A DNA stretch of 64,000 nucleotides from Clostridium thailandense. Lineage in GTDB: Bacteria > Bacillota > Clostridia > Clostridiales > Clostridiaceae. The DNA is taken from the NCBI RefSeq assembly GCF_019207025.1, contig NZ_JAEEGC010000018.1, forward strand, positions 1 through 64,000, written 5' to 3'. This document shows, in pieces, positions 51,420 through 59,249 of this stretch. The notes under the pieces are model-generated. The model ran no database searches, had not been told where the DNA came from, and saw only the letters and a list, made by a program, of their open reading frames with translations. Numbering within the stretch: the first letter of the stretch is position 1; every line of letters starts with the position of its first letter. The position numbers and the translations under genes are program-made.

Positions 51420-51662
51420 ATCTGTTGAGGATATAAGAGATTTTTCTCTTTATTTTGATGAAGAACTGTTTTATCCATGGCGAACAGAAAGACGTACTTA
51501 ATGATAAGATTGGGTATCGTGTTCATAGAAAAAACAATTCAAAAAAGAGATGTGTTTATGGCAGGTGATGAATTGTCTGTATATGAGATTAAAATAAAAG
51601 GACAACCTTTAAAATTTGGAATACAACTCTGTAGAGAAGCACAAAAGGTTATAGGTAAGTAA
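51420..51662 (+). pseudogene. Broken gene scraps before the dipeptidase
   Basis: One frame reads SVEDIRDFSLYFDEELFYPW then stops at 51498-51500. Another, from 51477, reads FMAGDELSVYEIKIKGQPLK followed by FGIQLCREAQKVIG, which resembles the C-N hydrolase (nitrilase) substrate strand and cysteine region. Neither has a ribosome binding site. Frameshifted fragment of a nitrilase-like gene is my best guess. Confidence 0.35.
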
Positions 51663-51700
51663 TATGGCAAAATATACAATATTTATAAGGGTGTGAAAGT

Positions 51701-52270
51701 ATGAAAAAAATAATAGAAGTAAATGGATTAGTTCGTCTAAAGGATTTAGATGACACAATTTCCATAGAACTTAGATATGCTAGTGAAAATAACTTCACTG
51801 GAAAAAAAATATATCCTATAGACATATGTGTACTTAGAAGAACTACTGCAGAAAAGTTAGTTAAGGTAAATGAAGAAGTAAAAAAGAAAGGCTATAGAAT
51901 AAAGGTTTGGGATGCATACCGACCTGTTTATGTACAACAACTTTTTTGGAATGTGCTGCCAGATGATAGGTTTGTAGCTAACCCAGCTAAGACTGGTTCT
52001 AAACATAGTTATGGAGCTGCAGTAGACGTAACTTTGATAACAAATAATGGAGAAGAACTTAAAATGCCTTCATCCTTTGATGATTTTTCTATAAAAGCAA
52101 GAAGAGATAATCCAAATATAGAGGAAGAAGTAAGAAAAAATTTAAATTATTTAACAGAAACAATGTGTAAATTTGGTTTCGACTATATAGATTCCGAATG
52201 GTGGCATTATGTAGATTCTGAGTGGAAAAAATATGATATTTTAGATGTAAAGTTAGATAAATTTATATAA
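51701..52270 (+). CDS. D-alanyl-D-alanine dipeptidase (VanX/DdpX family)
   Basis: A 189-aa zinc peptidase. The metal motif S-x-H-x2-G-x-A-x-D is seen at 100-109 (SKHSYGAAVD), the catalytic E-x2-H at 166-169 (EWWH), and the transition-state arginine in DAYRP (Arg74). It has no signal peptide, so it is cytoplasmic like VanX and would hydrolyse D-Ala-D-Ala. No vanHA partners are adjacent, so recycling of cell-wall dipeptide is more likely than glycopeptide resistance. AAGGGTGTG precedes the ATG. It is followed by a palindromic element. Confidence 0.87.
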   Translation: MKKIIEVNGLVRLKDLDDTISIELRYASENNFTGKKIYPIDICVLRRTTAEKLVKVNEEVKKKGYRIKVWDAYRPVYVQQLFWNVLPDDRFVANPAKTGSKHSYGAAVDVTLITNNGEELKMPSSFDDFSIKARRDNPNIEEEVRKNLNYLTETMCKFGFDYIDSEWWHYVDSEWKKYDILDVKLDKFI

Positions 52271-52290
52271 ACTATTTCATAAAAACAAGG

Positions 52291-52592
52291 ATATAAAAGG
52301 GCTGTCGCACTATAAAGAAATGCACCAGAAAGTTAACTTATACGCAGGTAGGTGTTTCCAGAGCTGAAGACACATATAAAAACTTATTAATCAATCTTAG
52401 CGAAGTATTTTAGAAAATCTTAGGACCTTTGATATGTTTGAGGCACGAGTTTATCAAAGTTTCTTAGATTTTCAAAATACTGAGCTTTAGATTGATAAGA
52501 AGTTTTTATAGTGTTGAAGCCTGTAAACACCTACCGGAGTATAAGTTAACTTTCGGTGATTATTCGCTATAGTGCGACAGCCCTTTTATATC
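52291..52592. mobile_element. Palindromic MITE-like element, copy 2
   Basis: 302 bases bounded by ATATAAAAGGGCTGTCGCAC and its exact reverse complement (24-base perfect inverted repeat in all). The interior pairs as in copy 1, and matches copy 1 read in the opposite orientation. It lies between the convergent dipeptidase and OppA genes, four bases from the OppA stop, so it may also act as a terminator. Confidence 0.82.
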
Positions 52593-52595
52593 ACA

Positions 52596-54245
52596 TTACT
52601 TTTGAATATAAGCTTTGTCAAAGAATGTCATTCCAAGTGGTGATTTATGAACGCCTTTTACATAGTCTTTGGAACAACCAATACTTACATAAAAGTAAAT
52701 TGGTATTATTGGCATATCATTCATAAGTATATCTTCTGCATCATGAAGCAATTGCATTCTCTTTGCAGGGTCCTTTTCTGCTTTAGCATTGGATATTTTT
52801 TTATCATATTCAGCATTACTGTATCCAGTATTGTTGTTGCCACCATTTGTTATCCATACATCAAGGAAGGTCATAGGGTCGCTATAGTCTGCAATCCAAC
52901 TACCTCTTGCAGTTAAATAATCTTTGTTTTTTCGTGTATTCATAAATACTTTCTTTTCTTGATTTATTATTTCAACGGTTATTCCTAAATTTTTTCTCCA
53001 CATATCTTGGAGTGCTTCAGCTATATTCTTGTTGTCTTCTCCTGTATTATATAAATAGCTTAATTTAGGGAAACCTTTTCCATCAGGGTAGCCAGCTTCA
53101 GCTAAAAGTCTTTTTGCTTCTGCAACATCTCCTTCTGGTTTATAGTAATCTTTATTTCTAAAGTCTTTGCCAGATTTATCTTCCATAATTCCATTACTTA
53201 CAAAAGCAGTAGCAGGCTTTTGGCCACCTTTAGTTACATTTTGTACCATTTGCGTCCTATCAATACTTAAAGCTAAGGCTTTTCTAACTTTTGGATTGCT
53301 TAGAGCTTTAGCGGCTTCAGCATCTACTCCTTGAGCATTAGAGGATACATTCAATGAAACATAACAGGTTCCAAGATAAGGATAAACCTTAGCAATACCC
53401 TCTTTTAGAAGGTTTGGTGTTTCTTGAAGTGGTGGTGCTTCCATAAAATCTATTTGTCCAGCTCTAAAAGCTGAAAGAGCACTGGAAGGTTGTTCAATTA
53501 GCTTAAATTGCAAAGAATCTAATTTTATAGATTTTGCATTCCAGTAGTTTTCATTTTTAACAAAATTAATAGAATCCTTTAACTTCCATTCTTTCATTTT
53601 AAAAGGTCCATTACACACAAAAGTATCTGGTTTATTTGCCCATGCTTTTGAATCTTTTTCAACAATATCTTTTCTTACTGGTGCATAGGTTGGAAAAGTT
53701 GTAAGTGATAAGAAATAACTAGTAGGATATTCAAGAGTAACTTCTAATTTACTATCGTCTATAACTTTTATACCTAGATCTTCAGCTTTGCATTTTCCCT
53801 TATTAAAATTTTCACCATTTTTTATGTAGAAAAGCTGATAAGCATATTCAGATGCAACCTTAGGGTCTAAAGCTCTTTGCCAAGCATATTTAAAATCTTC
53901 TGCTTTAACAGGCTTTCCATCTGACCATTTAGCGTCCTTTCTTAAATTAAAAGTATATTTTAATCCATCTGGCGAAATTTCCCATTTTTCGGCAACTCCA
54001 GATACAGGATTTTCTTTTTCATCCAATCTTAGCAGGCCTTCGAAAGAATTTGCAGCTACTGTTAGCCCCTCACTAGTATTAGTTAAGCCTGGATCTATGG
54101 TCTTTGGTTCGGCACCAAGATTATATCGTATAGCTTGGTCTTGTTTTGAAGCAGCAGTATCCTTTACAGCACATCCTACTAAAGCTGTCGTGCTTATCAT
54201 AGCAGAAATAGTAATAGCAATAAGCTTAGTAAATTTAAATTTCAC
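52596..54245 (-). CDS. OppA-type oligopeptide-binding lipoprotein
   Basis: A 549-aa family 5 solute-binding protein. The signal peptide ends in a lipobox LVGC with Cys25. The family signature around NSFEGLLRLDEKENPVSGVA and the final peptide-binding part (WIADYSDPMTFLDV) are intact. It should bind oligopeptides outside the membrane and feed an Opp permease, but no permease or ATPase genes are next to it, so it serves a transporter encoded elsewhere. The start is GTG 54245, five bases after an AGGAGGGGG site. Confidence 0.9.
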   Translation of the reverse strand: MKFKFTKLIAITISAMISTTALVGCAVKDTAASKQDQAIRYNLGAEPKTIDPGLTNTSEGLTVAANSFEGLLRLDEKENPVSGVAEKWEISPDGLKYTFNLRKDAKWSDGKPVKAEDFKYAWQRALDPKVASEYAYQLFYIKNGENFNKGKCKAEDLGIKVIDDSKLEVTLEYPTSYFLSLTTFPTYAPVRKDIVEKDSKAWANKPDTFVCNGPFKMKEWKLKDSINFVKNENYWNAKSIKLDSLQFKLIEQPSSALSAFRAGQIDFMEAPPLQETPNLLKEGIAKVYPYLGTCYVSLNVSSNAQGVDAEAAKALSNPKVRKALALSIDRTQMVQNVTKGGQKPATAFVSNGIMEDKSGKDFRNKDYYKPEGDVAEAKRLLAEAGYPDGKGFPKLSYLYNTGEDNKNIAEALQDMWRKNLGITVEIINQEKKVFMNTRKNKDYLTARGSWIADYSDPMTFLDVWITNGGNNNTGYSNAEYDKKISNAKAEKDPAKRMQLLHDAEDILMNDMPIIPIYFYVSIGCSKDYVKGVHKSPLGMTFFDKAYIQK

Positions 54246-54359
54246 TAATTTCCCCCTCCTTTTGTTAAAAACAAAGAAAATATATTTTTAGAATATTCTA
54301 TTATTACTAAATTGTACCTAAAAAACTTTTTTTTTGCAACAATTTTTGATTTTCGCGCA

Positions 54360-54383
54360 GCTTGCTAGGGATGTGAAATTTGG
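54360..54383. repeat. Dispersed repeat fragment
   Basis: CAGCTTGCTAGGGATGTGAA followed by ATTTGG resembles the ends of the repeat at 11192 with the left part inverted. It lies just before the truncated BRCT gene. Confidence 0.55.
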
Positions 54384-54401
54384 TAATTGTTTTACATTAT
54401 G

Positions 54402-54731
54402 AGAGATGGTAGTAAAATTAAAAGAAATTATGAAGTGGATAAAGAAAAAAGAGAAGAAGATAAGGCAAGGTTAGAATTGGCTAAAGAAAATATTATAGAA
54501 AATATATTGGAGAATAAAAGTATAGTATTTACAGGAGATACTTTAAAAAGCAGAGTAGAAATGTCTGAACTTGCGATTAAATATGGTGGAATTGTAAAAA
54601 GTAGTGTAAGCAAAAAAACAGACATATTAGTTGTAGGTGAAAATCCAGGTGGTAAATTGAGTAAAGCTCAAGAGTTAGGGATTGAAATATTGTCTGAGGA
54701 TGAGTTTTTAAAGTTGATAAATAGAAGCTAA
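54402..54731 (+). pseudogene. BRCT-domain protein, 5' truncated
   Basis: A 109-codon frame. The last 75 codons form a BRCT domain: KSIVFTGDTLKSRVEMSELA, IKYGGIVKSSVSKKTDILVV and GKLSKAQELGIEILSEDEF. Such domains end DinG/PolC-type exonucleases and similar proteins. The N-terminal 30 residues are charged and helical. No ribosome binding site precedes ATG 54402, and the dispersed repeat at 54360 sits where the rest of the gene should be, so truncation at the repeat is likely. It could still make a small BRCT protein. Confidence 0.6.
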
Positions 54732-54841
54732 ATATAAGTTGCAATAATGATGTTAGGCTGTATGGGGTCAAGCCTTCGAAGAAACCAAAGCACATTCCTT
54801 CACCGGTGCAAGCACGCCAAGGAGGTATTCCGCTAGGGCCC

Positions 54842-54874
54842 GGTTCAGGAACGTCTTGAATGCGAAACGTTAGA
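54842..54874. repeat. Short repeat with AACGTCTTGAATG core, copy 1
   Basis: GGTTCAGGAACGTCTTGAAT followed by GCGAAACGTTA recurs at 58039-58069. The 54760-54900 stretch is richer in G and C than its surroundings and may come from a mobile element. No intron or RNA could be confirmed. Confidence 0.6.
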
Positions 54875-54998
54875 GGAAATGGTAGAAAGGATAGGTTCAT
54901 GTTAAAGAAAATAATACATATGAAAAGCGGTTTGATTGTCCTTATTTACCATTAAATAAGGAGAGCACTGTGGTTTAGCCCTGTTAATAGATTGACAT

Positions 54999-55058
54999 TA
55001 GCAAGCTCAGACATCAAGAGAAAGGCGAACTTTTGGGTTCGCCTAGTACCCCTAGGAT
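54999..55058. repeat. Dispersed TAGCAAGCTCAG repeat with hairpin
   Basis: TAGCAAGCTCAG (54999), a hairpin AGGCGAAC-TTTTGG-GTTCGCCT (55023-55044) and AGTACCCCTAGGAT. The same parts as at 11192, but the hairpin is here inside. It lies next to the MATE stop and may terminate that gene. Confidence 0.7.
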
Positions 55059-55065
55059 CTATTGT

Positions 55066-56403
55066 TTAAACTTGATTTATTATACTTTTACTTCTCCAAT
55101 GACCAAAGGAATAATATAGAAATCTTATTGCAAGTCCACCTGTCCATCCAATAGGTGCTGCTATCCATACACCATTTATACCTATTTGGTGAGATAAAAC
55201 AATTGCAACTGGTACCTGCATAAGACATAATGACACAATAGTTGCTGTCATTGGAATAAATGAACATCCTGCTCCTATTAATGCACCATTTATTATTTGC
55301 ATTGCAGAAAATACTATATAAAATGATCCTATTATCCTAAGATAGTTTATGCCTATCTTTATTACAGCTTCATCATTAGTAAATAAGCATATCAAATATT
55401 TAGGGAATGCCATAATTATAATAGTTATTATTATTGAAATCACTGTTCCCATTATCAAAGACCCACGATATCCCTTATTTACCCTATCATGTAGATTTGC
55501 TCCAATATTTTGAGCCACAAAATTTGATAATGCTTTTCCTAAATTTATAGTAGGAATTTCAGCAAAAGAATCTATTTTACTTGCTACAGTATATGCTGCC
55601 ATTGCACTTGCTCCAAAGCCATTTATTAAAACTTGTATTGTTAAAAATCCTATACTAACAAATAATTGCTGCATAACAGATGGAATTCCTATTTTCAAAC
55701 TCAATTTAAGTATTTTCATATCAAATTTGATATGTTTTAAATTAAATCTAAATTGAGGATAAATTCTACTCATATAGATATAGGTACCTATAAAGGCAAA
55801 GGCTTGAGAAATTATAGTTCCAAGTGCAGCTCCTTGTATTCCTCTTTTTAATAATATTATAAATACTATATCTAAAATAATATTTAACACAGCAGATATA
55901 ATAAGGAAATATACAGAAGTTTTTGAATCTCCTAGTCCCCGCAGCACATTAGTAATGGTATTATATCCAAATGAACAAATGGTTCCTATAAGAATTGTGT
56001 TAATAAAAATTTTTGCTAGAGGCAGTACCTCTAATGGCACTTTGAAGAATATTAATATAGGTTCACTAAAACAAATTCCAATTACTGTTACCATAATTGA
56101 AAGAATAAATGAAAATACATAACTTGTGTCTATAGCTTTCTTTATATTATCCATATCCTTTGCACCATAATATTGAGAAATTATTACACTTGTGCCCATT
56201 GTTATTCCCATAGATAGTGCCAGCAGCAACAATATTATATTAAAGGAAAATCCAACTGCTGCTAAATCGTTCTTCCCTAAAAAATTTCCTACTATAATAC
56301 TGTCTATTATATTGTATAATTGTTGAAATAAATTGCCTATTAGTATAGGTACAGAAAATTTCAATATGACTTTATACTCATTTCCAACTGTTAAATCTTT
56401 CAT
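55066..56403 (-). CDS. MATE-family multidrug efflux transporter
   Basis: A 445-aa membrane protein with 12 predicted spans. Both halves of the MATE fold are visible (SIIVGNFLGKNDLAAVGFSF in the first, ALIGAGCSFIPMTATIVSLC in the second). It should export drugs or metabolites using a cation gradient. AGGAGATAAG lies upstream of the ATG. It is divergent from a MocR-type regulator with a palindrome between, so expression is probably controlled by that protein. Confidence 0.9.
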   Translation of the reverse strand: MKDLTVGNEYKVILKFSVPILIGNLFQQLYNIIDSIIVGNFLGKNDLAAVGFSFNIILLLLALSMGITMGTSVIISQYYGAKDMDNIKKAIDTSYVFSFILSIMVTVIGICFSEPILIFFKVPLEVLPLAKIFINTILIGTICSFGYNTITNVLRGLGDSKTSVYFLIISAVLNIILDIVFIILLKRGIQGAALGTIISQAFAFIGTYIYMSRIYPQFRFNLKHIKFDMKILKLSLKIGIPSVMQQLFVSIGFLTIQVLINGFGASAMAAYTVASKIDSFAEIPTINLGKALSNFVAQNIGANLHDRVNKGYRGSLIMGTVISIIITIIIMAFPKYLICLFTNDEAVIKIGINYLRIIGSFYIVFSAMQIINGALIGAGCSFIPMTATIVSLCLMQVPVAIVLSHQIGINGVWIAAPIGWTGGLAIRFLYYSFGHWRSKSIINQV

Positions 56404-56448
56404 AAACCTTTCTTATCTCCTATTTCCACTTAAATTATAGAATTTAAT

Positions 56449-56462
56449 TACTACATGTAGTA
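56449..56462. promoter_or_regulatory. Palindrome in the MATE/MocR spacer
   Basis: TACTACATGTAGTA, a perfect 14-base palindrome between the two divergent genes. Candidate operator for the MocR-type regulator. Confidence 0.5.
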
Positions 56463-56552
56463 TATTTAAATTGTAAAACATGGATTTTTTCAATACAATA
56501 ATAGTTATTTCAAGGTGGGCTAGTACAGATGTTATAGGGGGCAGGACATTTG

Positions 56553-57884
56553 ATGAAGTATGAAGACATTATTAATTATTTAAAAAACAGCATATTAGAT
56601 GGAAGTATTCTTCCTGGGCAGAAGTTACCTTCCCTAAGAGATATTTGTTGTCAATTTCAATGCAGCAAAATTACTGCTGTTAAGGTTTATGATTTGTTAG
56701 AAAAACAGCATATTGTATATTCTATACCTAAAAGTGGACATTATCTTATTGAAAATCATTTGGATTTAAAGGATACTATTCTTAATAAAGATATAAACTT
56801 CTCCACATCTATTCCAAATAGCTGTACTTTACCTTATGATGACTTTCAACATTGTTTAAATCAATCAATGGATTTAAATAAAAGACATTTCTTTTCACAT
56901 ACTGAAACTCAAGGTCTAAAAAGTTTAATTCATGTAATATCAAAACAATTGCAAAACTATCAAGTATTTTCTAATAAGGAAGATCTTTTTATAACAACAG
57001 GTTCACAACAGGCTATTAACATATTGACAATGATGGAATTTCCAAATAATAAAAAGAATGTACTTATAGAGCAGCCTACATATCATGGAATCATTAAAGC
57101 CTTGGAACTTAATAATATAAATACTATTGGAATACAGAGAACTGGTGATGGAATAGATTTTAATCAGCTTGAGAAGATATTTAAATATAATGATATAAAA
57201 TTTTTTTATATCATTCCAAGATTTCATAATCCTACAGGCTTTTCTTATTCAAATAAGGAAAAACAGCAGATACTAGAGTTAGCTAAAAAATATGATGTTT
57301 TTATAGTAGAAGATGATTATCTAGGAGACCTAGAAGTGAATAAAAAATGTGATCCTATATATGCTTTAGACTATTCATCTAGAGTTATATATCTAAAGAC
57401 CTATTCTAAAATATTATTTTCAGAACTAAGAATTTCAGCGGTTGTTCTTCCAAAAGTATTGGTAAATACTTTTCATGAATATAAGAAATGGACTGATTTA
57501 AACACATCTATTCTTTCACAAGGCGCCTTAGAAATCTATATAAAAAGCGGCATGTTTAATGAACATACAAAAAAACTTAGAAAAATCTACTCTGAAAGAA
57601 TGAGTTATCTTAGTGAATTAACAAAAGGTTTAGATAACACTAAGCTAAAATGGTCTATTCCTGATTCAGGATTTTTTGCAAGTTTTGAAATTAATGATAA
57701 TATAGGAGTTAAAAACTTTATTAAAGCACTAGAAAGAAAAAATGTGTTATTATCAGACTCTAGTATATTCTATTTAAAAAACAATATGAGTAGTAATTTA
57801 ATAAGGCTGAGCATTAGCAATACTGACACCAATGAAATTAAGAAAGGGATTTCTATTATTTTAGGAGAAACTATTAGAAATTAA
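56553..57884 (+). CDS. MocR-family regulator (GntR HTH with aminotransferase fold)
   Basis: A 443-aa fusion. GntR winged helix at about 1-70 (ILPGQKLPSLRDICCQFQCS), then a PLP aminotransferase-like domain with the lysine in LKTYSKILFSELRIS. Shorter than the regulator at 8425 and only distantly similar. Divergent to the MATE pump, which is its likely target. ATG 56553 follows a G-rich GGGGGCAGG; spacing is normal. The stop is followed immediately by an integrase scrap. Confidence 0.85.
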   Translation: MKYEDIINYLKNSILDGSILPGQKLPSLRDICCQFQCSKITAVKVYDLLEKQHIVYSIPKSGHYLIENHLDLKDTILNKDINFSTSIPNSCTLPYDDFQHCLNQSMDLNKRHFFSHTETQGLKSLIHVISKQLQNYQVFSNKEDLFITTGSQQAINILTMMEFPNNKKNVLIEQPTYHGIIKALELNNINTIGIQRTGDGIDFNQLEKIFKYNDIKFFYIIPRFHNPTGFSYSNKEKQQILELAKKYDVFIVEDDYLGDLEVNKKCDPIYALDYSSRVIYLKTYSKILFSELRISAVVLPKVLVNTFHEYKKWTDLNTSILSQGALEIYIKSGMFNEHTKKLRKIYSERMSYLSELTKGLDNTKLKWSIPDSGFFASFEINDNIGVKNFIKALERKNVLLSDSSIFYLKNNMSSNLIRLSISNTDTNEIKKGISIILGETIRN

Positions 57885-57965
57885 ATTGCAACACATCTTC
57901 TTGAGGGAGGTACTGATTTAAGGTTTATACAAGAACTGTTAGGACATTCAAGTTCAAAAATGTAG
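57885..57965 (+). pseudogene. Tyrosine recombinase C-terminal scrap
   Basis: Right after the MocR stop the sequence reads IATHLLEGGTDLRFIQELLG and HSSSKM-stop. It is the box II R/H region of XerC/D-type and phage integrases (ATHLLEGGTDLR-IQELLGHSSS). The catalytic tyrosine section that should follow is lost. Evidence of a past mobile element here. Confidence 0.85.
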
Positions 57966-58038
57966 CGATAAACTCGTTTTTGTTCACAGTTTTTGCGGCA
58001 CTTGTCAAAATTAGAATCATCATAAACTGTTGGGGTCC

Positions 58039-58069
58039 AGTTCATCAACGTCTTGAATGTGAGACGTTA
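58039..58069. repeat. Short repeat with AACGTCTTGAATG core, copy 2
   Basis: AGTTCATCAACGTCTTGAAT followed by GTGAGACGTTA, a near copy of 54842-54874. The two flank the MATE/MocR pair and the integrase scrap. Confidence 0.6.
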
Positions 58070-58117
58070 TGTGACAGAAAAAACTAGTTCAGTAATTTAT
58101 AGATAAGGAGAAGGATT

Positions 58118-59020
58118 TTGCTTAAAGATGATATTAAAAAATTAAAAGAAAAGGAAATGTTTAAGGATTTGGAGCATAATGTATTTTTATCTAATGCATT
58201 TTTCATATTACTTATTTTTTTTGTATTATGGGCAGGAAGTTTTTTTACAGGTAGATACATATCTGCATATATTTTAAAAGGTGTTACTGATGAAACTTTA
58301 AAATTATCATTGCGAAGAATTATAACATGTGGTTTTCAAATTAGCATATTTTTTATATGGGTAAGATTTATAGAGAAAAGAAAAATTTTGACTCTTGGGT
58401 TTAGACATAACAAAAGAGCATACAATTTTTTTATAGGTTTTTTCATAGGTATTACTACAATTACGATGATAACTATTGCTTTATTCCTTGTAGGAGCAAT
58501 ACATATTGAAATTAGAAAAAACATTAATATGAGTATAAATACATATTTGGGAATAGTCGTAATTGTGGTAAGTTGGCTTATCCAAAGTGTTTCAGAAGAG
58601 ATAGGAATAAGAGGTTGGTTAATACCACTTTTAGGAGCAAAGTATAATGTTGCAATAGCTATATTAACTACTTCTGTTGTATTTGGAATTTTACACCTTT
58701 TTACGCCAGCAGCAACGGTGTTGTCATTTGTAAACTTAATTTTATCAGGTGTTTTCTTTGCTTTATATGCTATAAGCGAAGATTGTCTTTGGGGAGTTTG
58801 GGGGTGTCATTTTGGTTGGAATTTAGCATTAGGAAATGTGTATGCATTTAGCGTAAGTGGATTTTCATCAACTGATTGTACAATATTTAAAATCAATGTT
58901 GTTGGAGCTAATTTATTAACAGGAGGTTCATTTGGACCTGAAGGTGGATTATTGGCTACATTAGCTCTGATTATGGGAATAATAATCTTTATCTTTAGGC
59001 TTCAAAGAAATATTATATAG
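58118..59020 (+). CDS. CPBP-family intramembrane glutamic protease
   Basis: A 300-aa membrane protein with about seven spans. The CPBP (CAAX protease/bacteriocin-processing) motifs are present: EEIGIRGW (160-167, catalytic Glu pair and Arg), FGILHLF (His193) and HFGWN (231-235). Members process prenylated proteins or protect against bacteriocins. No bacteriocin gene is directly adjacent, although peptide precursors lie 16-58 kb away. The start is TTG 58118, with AAGGAGAAGG just upstream. Confidence 0.87.
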   Translation: MLKDDIKKLKEKEMFKDLEHNVFLSNAFFILLIFFVLWAGSFFTGRYISAYILKGVTDETLKLSLRRIITCGFQISIFFIWVRFIEKRKILTLGFRHNKRAYNFFIGFFIGITTITMITIALFLVGAIHIEIRKNINMSINTYLGIVVIVVSWLIQSVSEEIGIRGWLIPLLGAKYNVAIAILTTSVVFGILHLFTPAATVLSFVNLILSGVFFALYAISEDCLWGVWGCHFGWNLALGNVYAFSVSGFSSTDCTIFKINVVGANLLTGGSFGPEGGLLATLALIMGIIIFIFRLQRNII

Positions 59021-59249
59021 AAAGAAAAAATGAAATAATTTATTTAAGGAAGATAATAAATTAGGTGCATTAACTAATATATTATATATAGCAAGTTATT
59101 TATAAAATTAAAAATTCAGATTGGGCACGTGAATCTCTCACTAAACGGATATAGAAATACAATGGAGTTACCATAAAAATTGATGCTATAATAGACAAAC
59201 AGATTAAGCTACTATTTATTTAAATATTTGTGGATGGGGGTGTTGGTTA

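Noticed and set aside
51701-52270. Vancomycin resistance operon
   Set aside because: The VanX-like dipeptidase stands alone with no vanH, vanA or vanRS neighbours.
54577-54900. 107-codon minus-strand frame opposite the BRCT gene
   Set aside because: It overlaps the BRCT coding strand, has no ribosome binding site and its proline/glycine-rich part comes from the repeat-like 54760-54900 stretch.
54760-54900. Possible group II intron or structured RNA
   Set aside because: The stretch is richer in G and C and has a repeat at 58039, but I could not find intron 5' GTGYG, domain V or any covarying fold.
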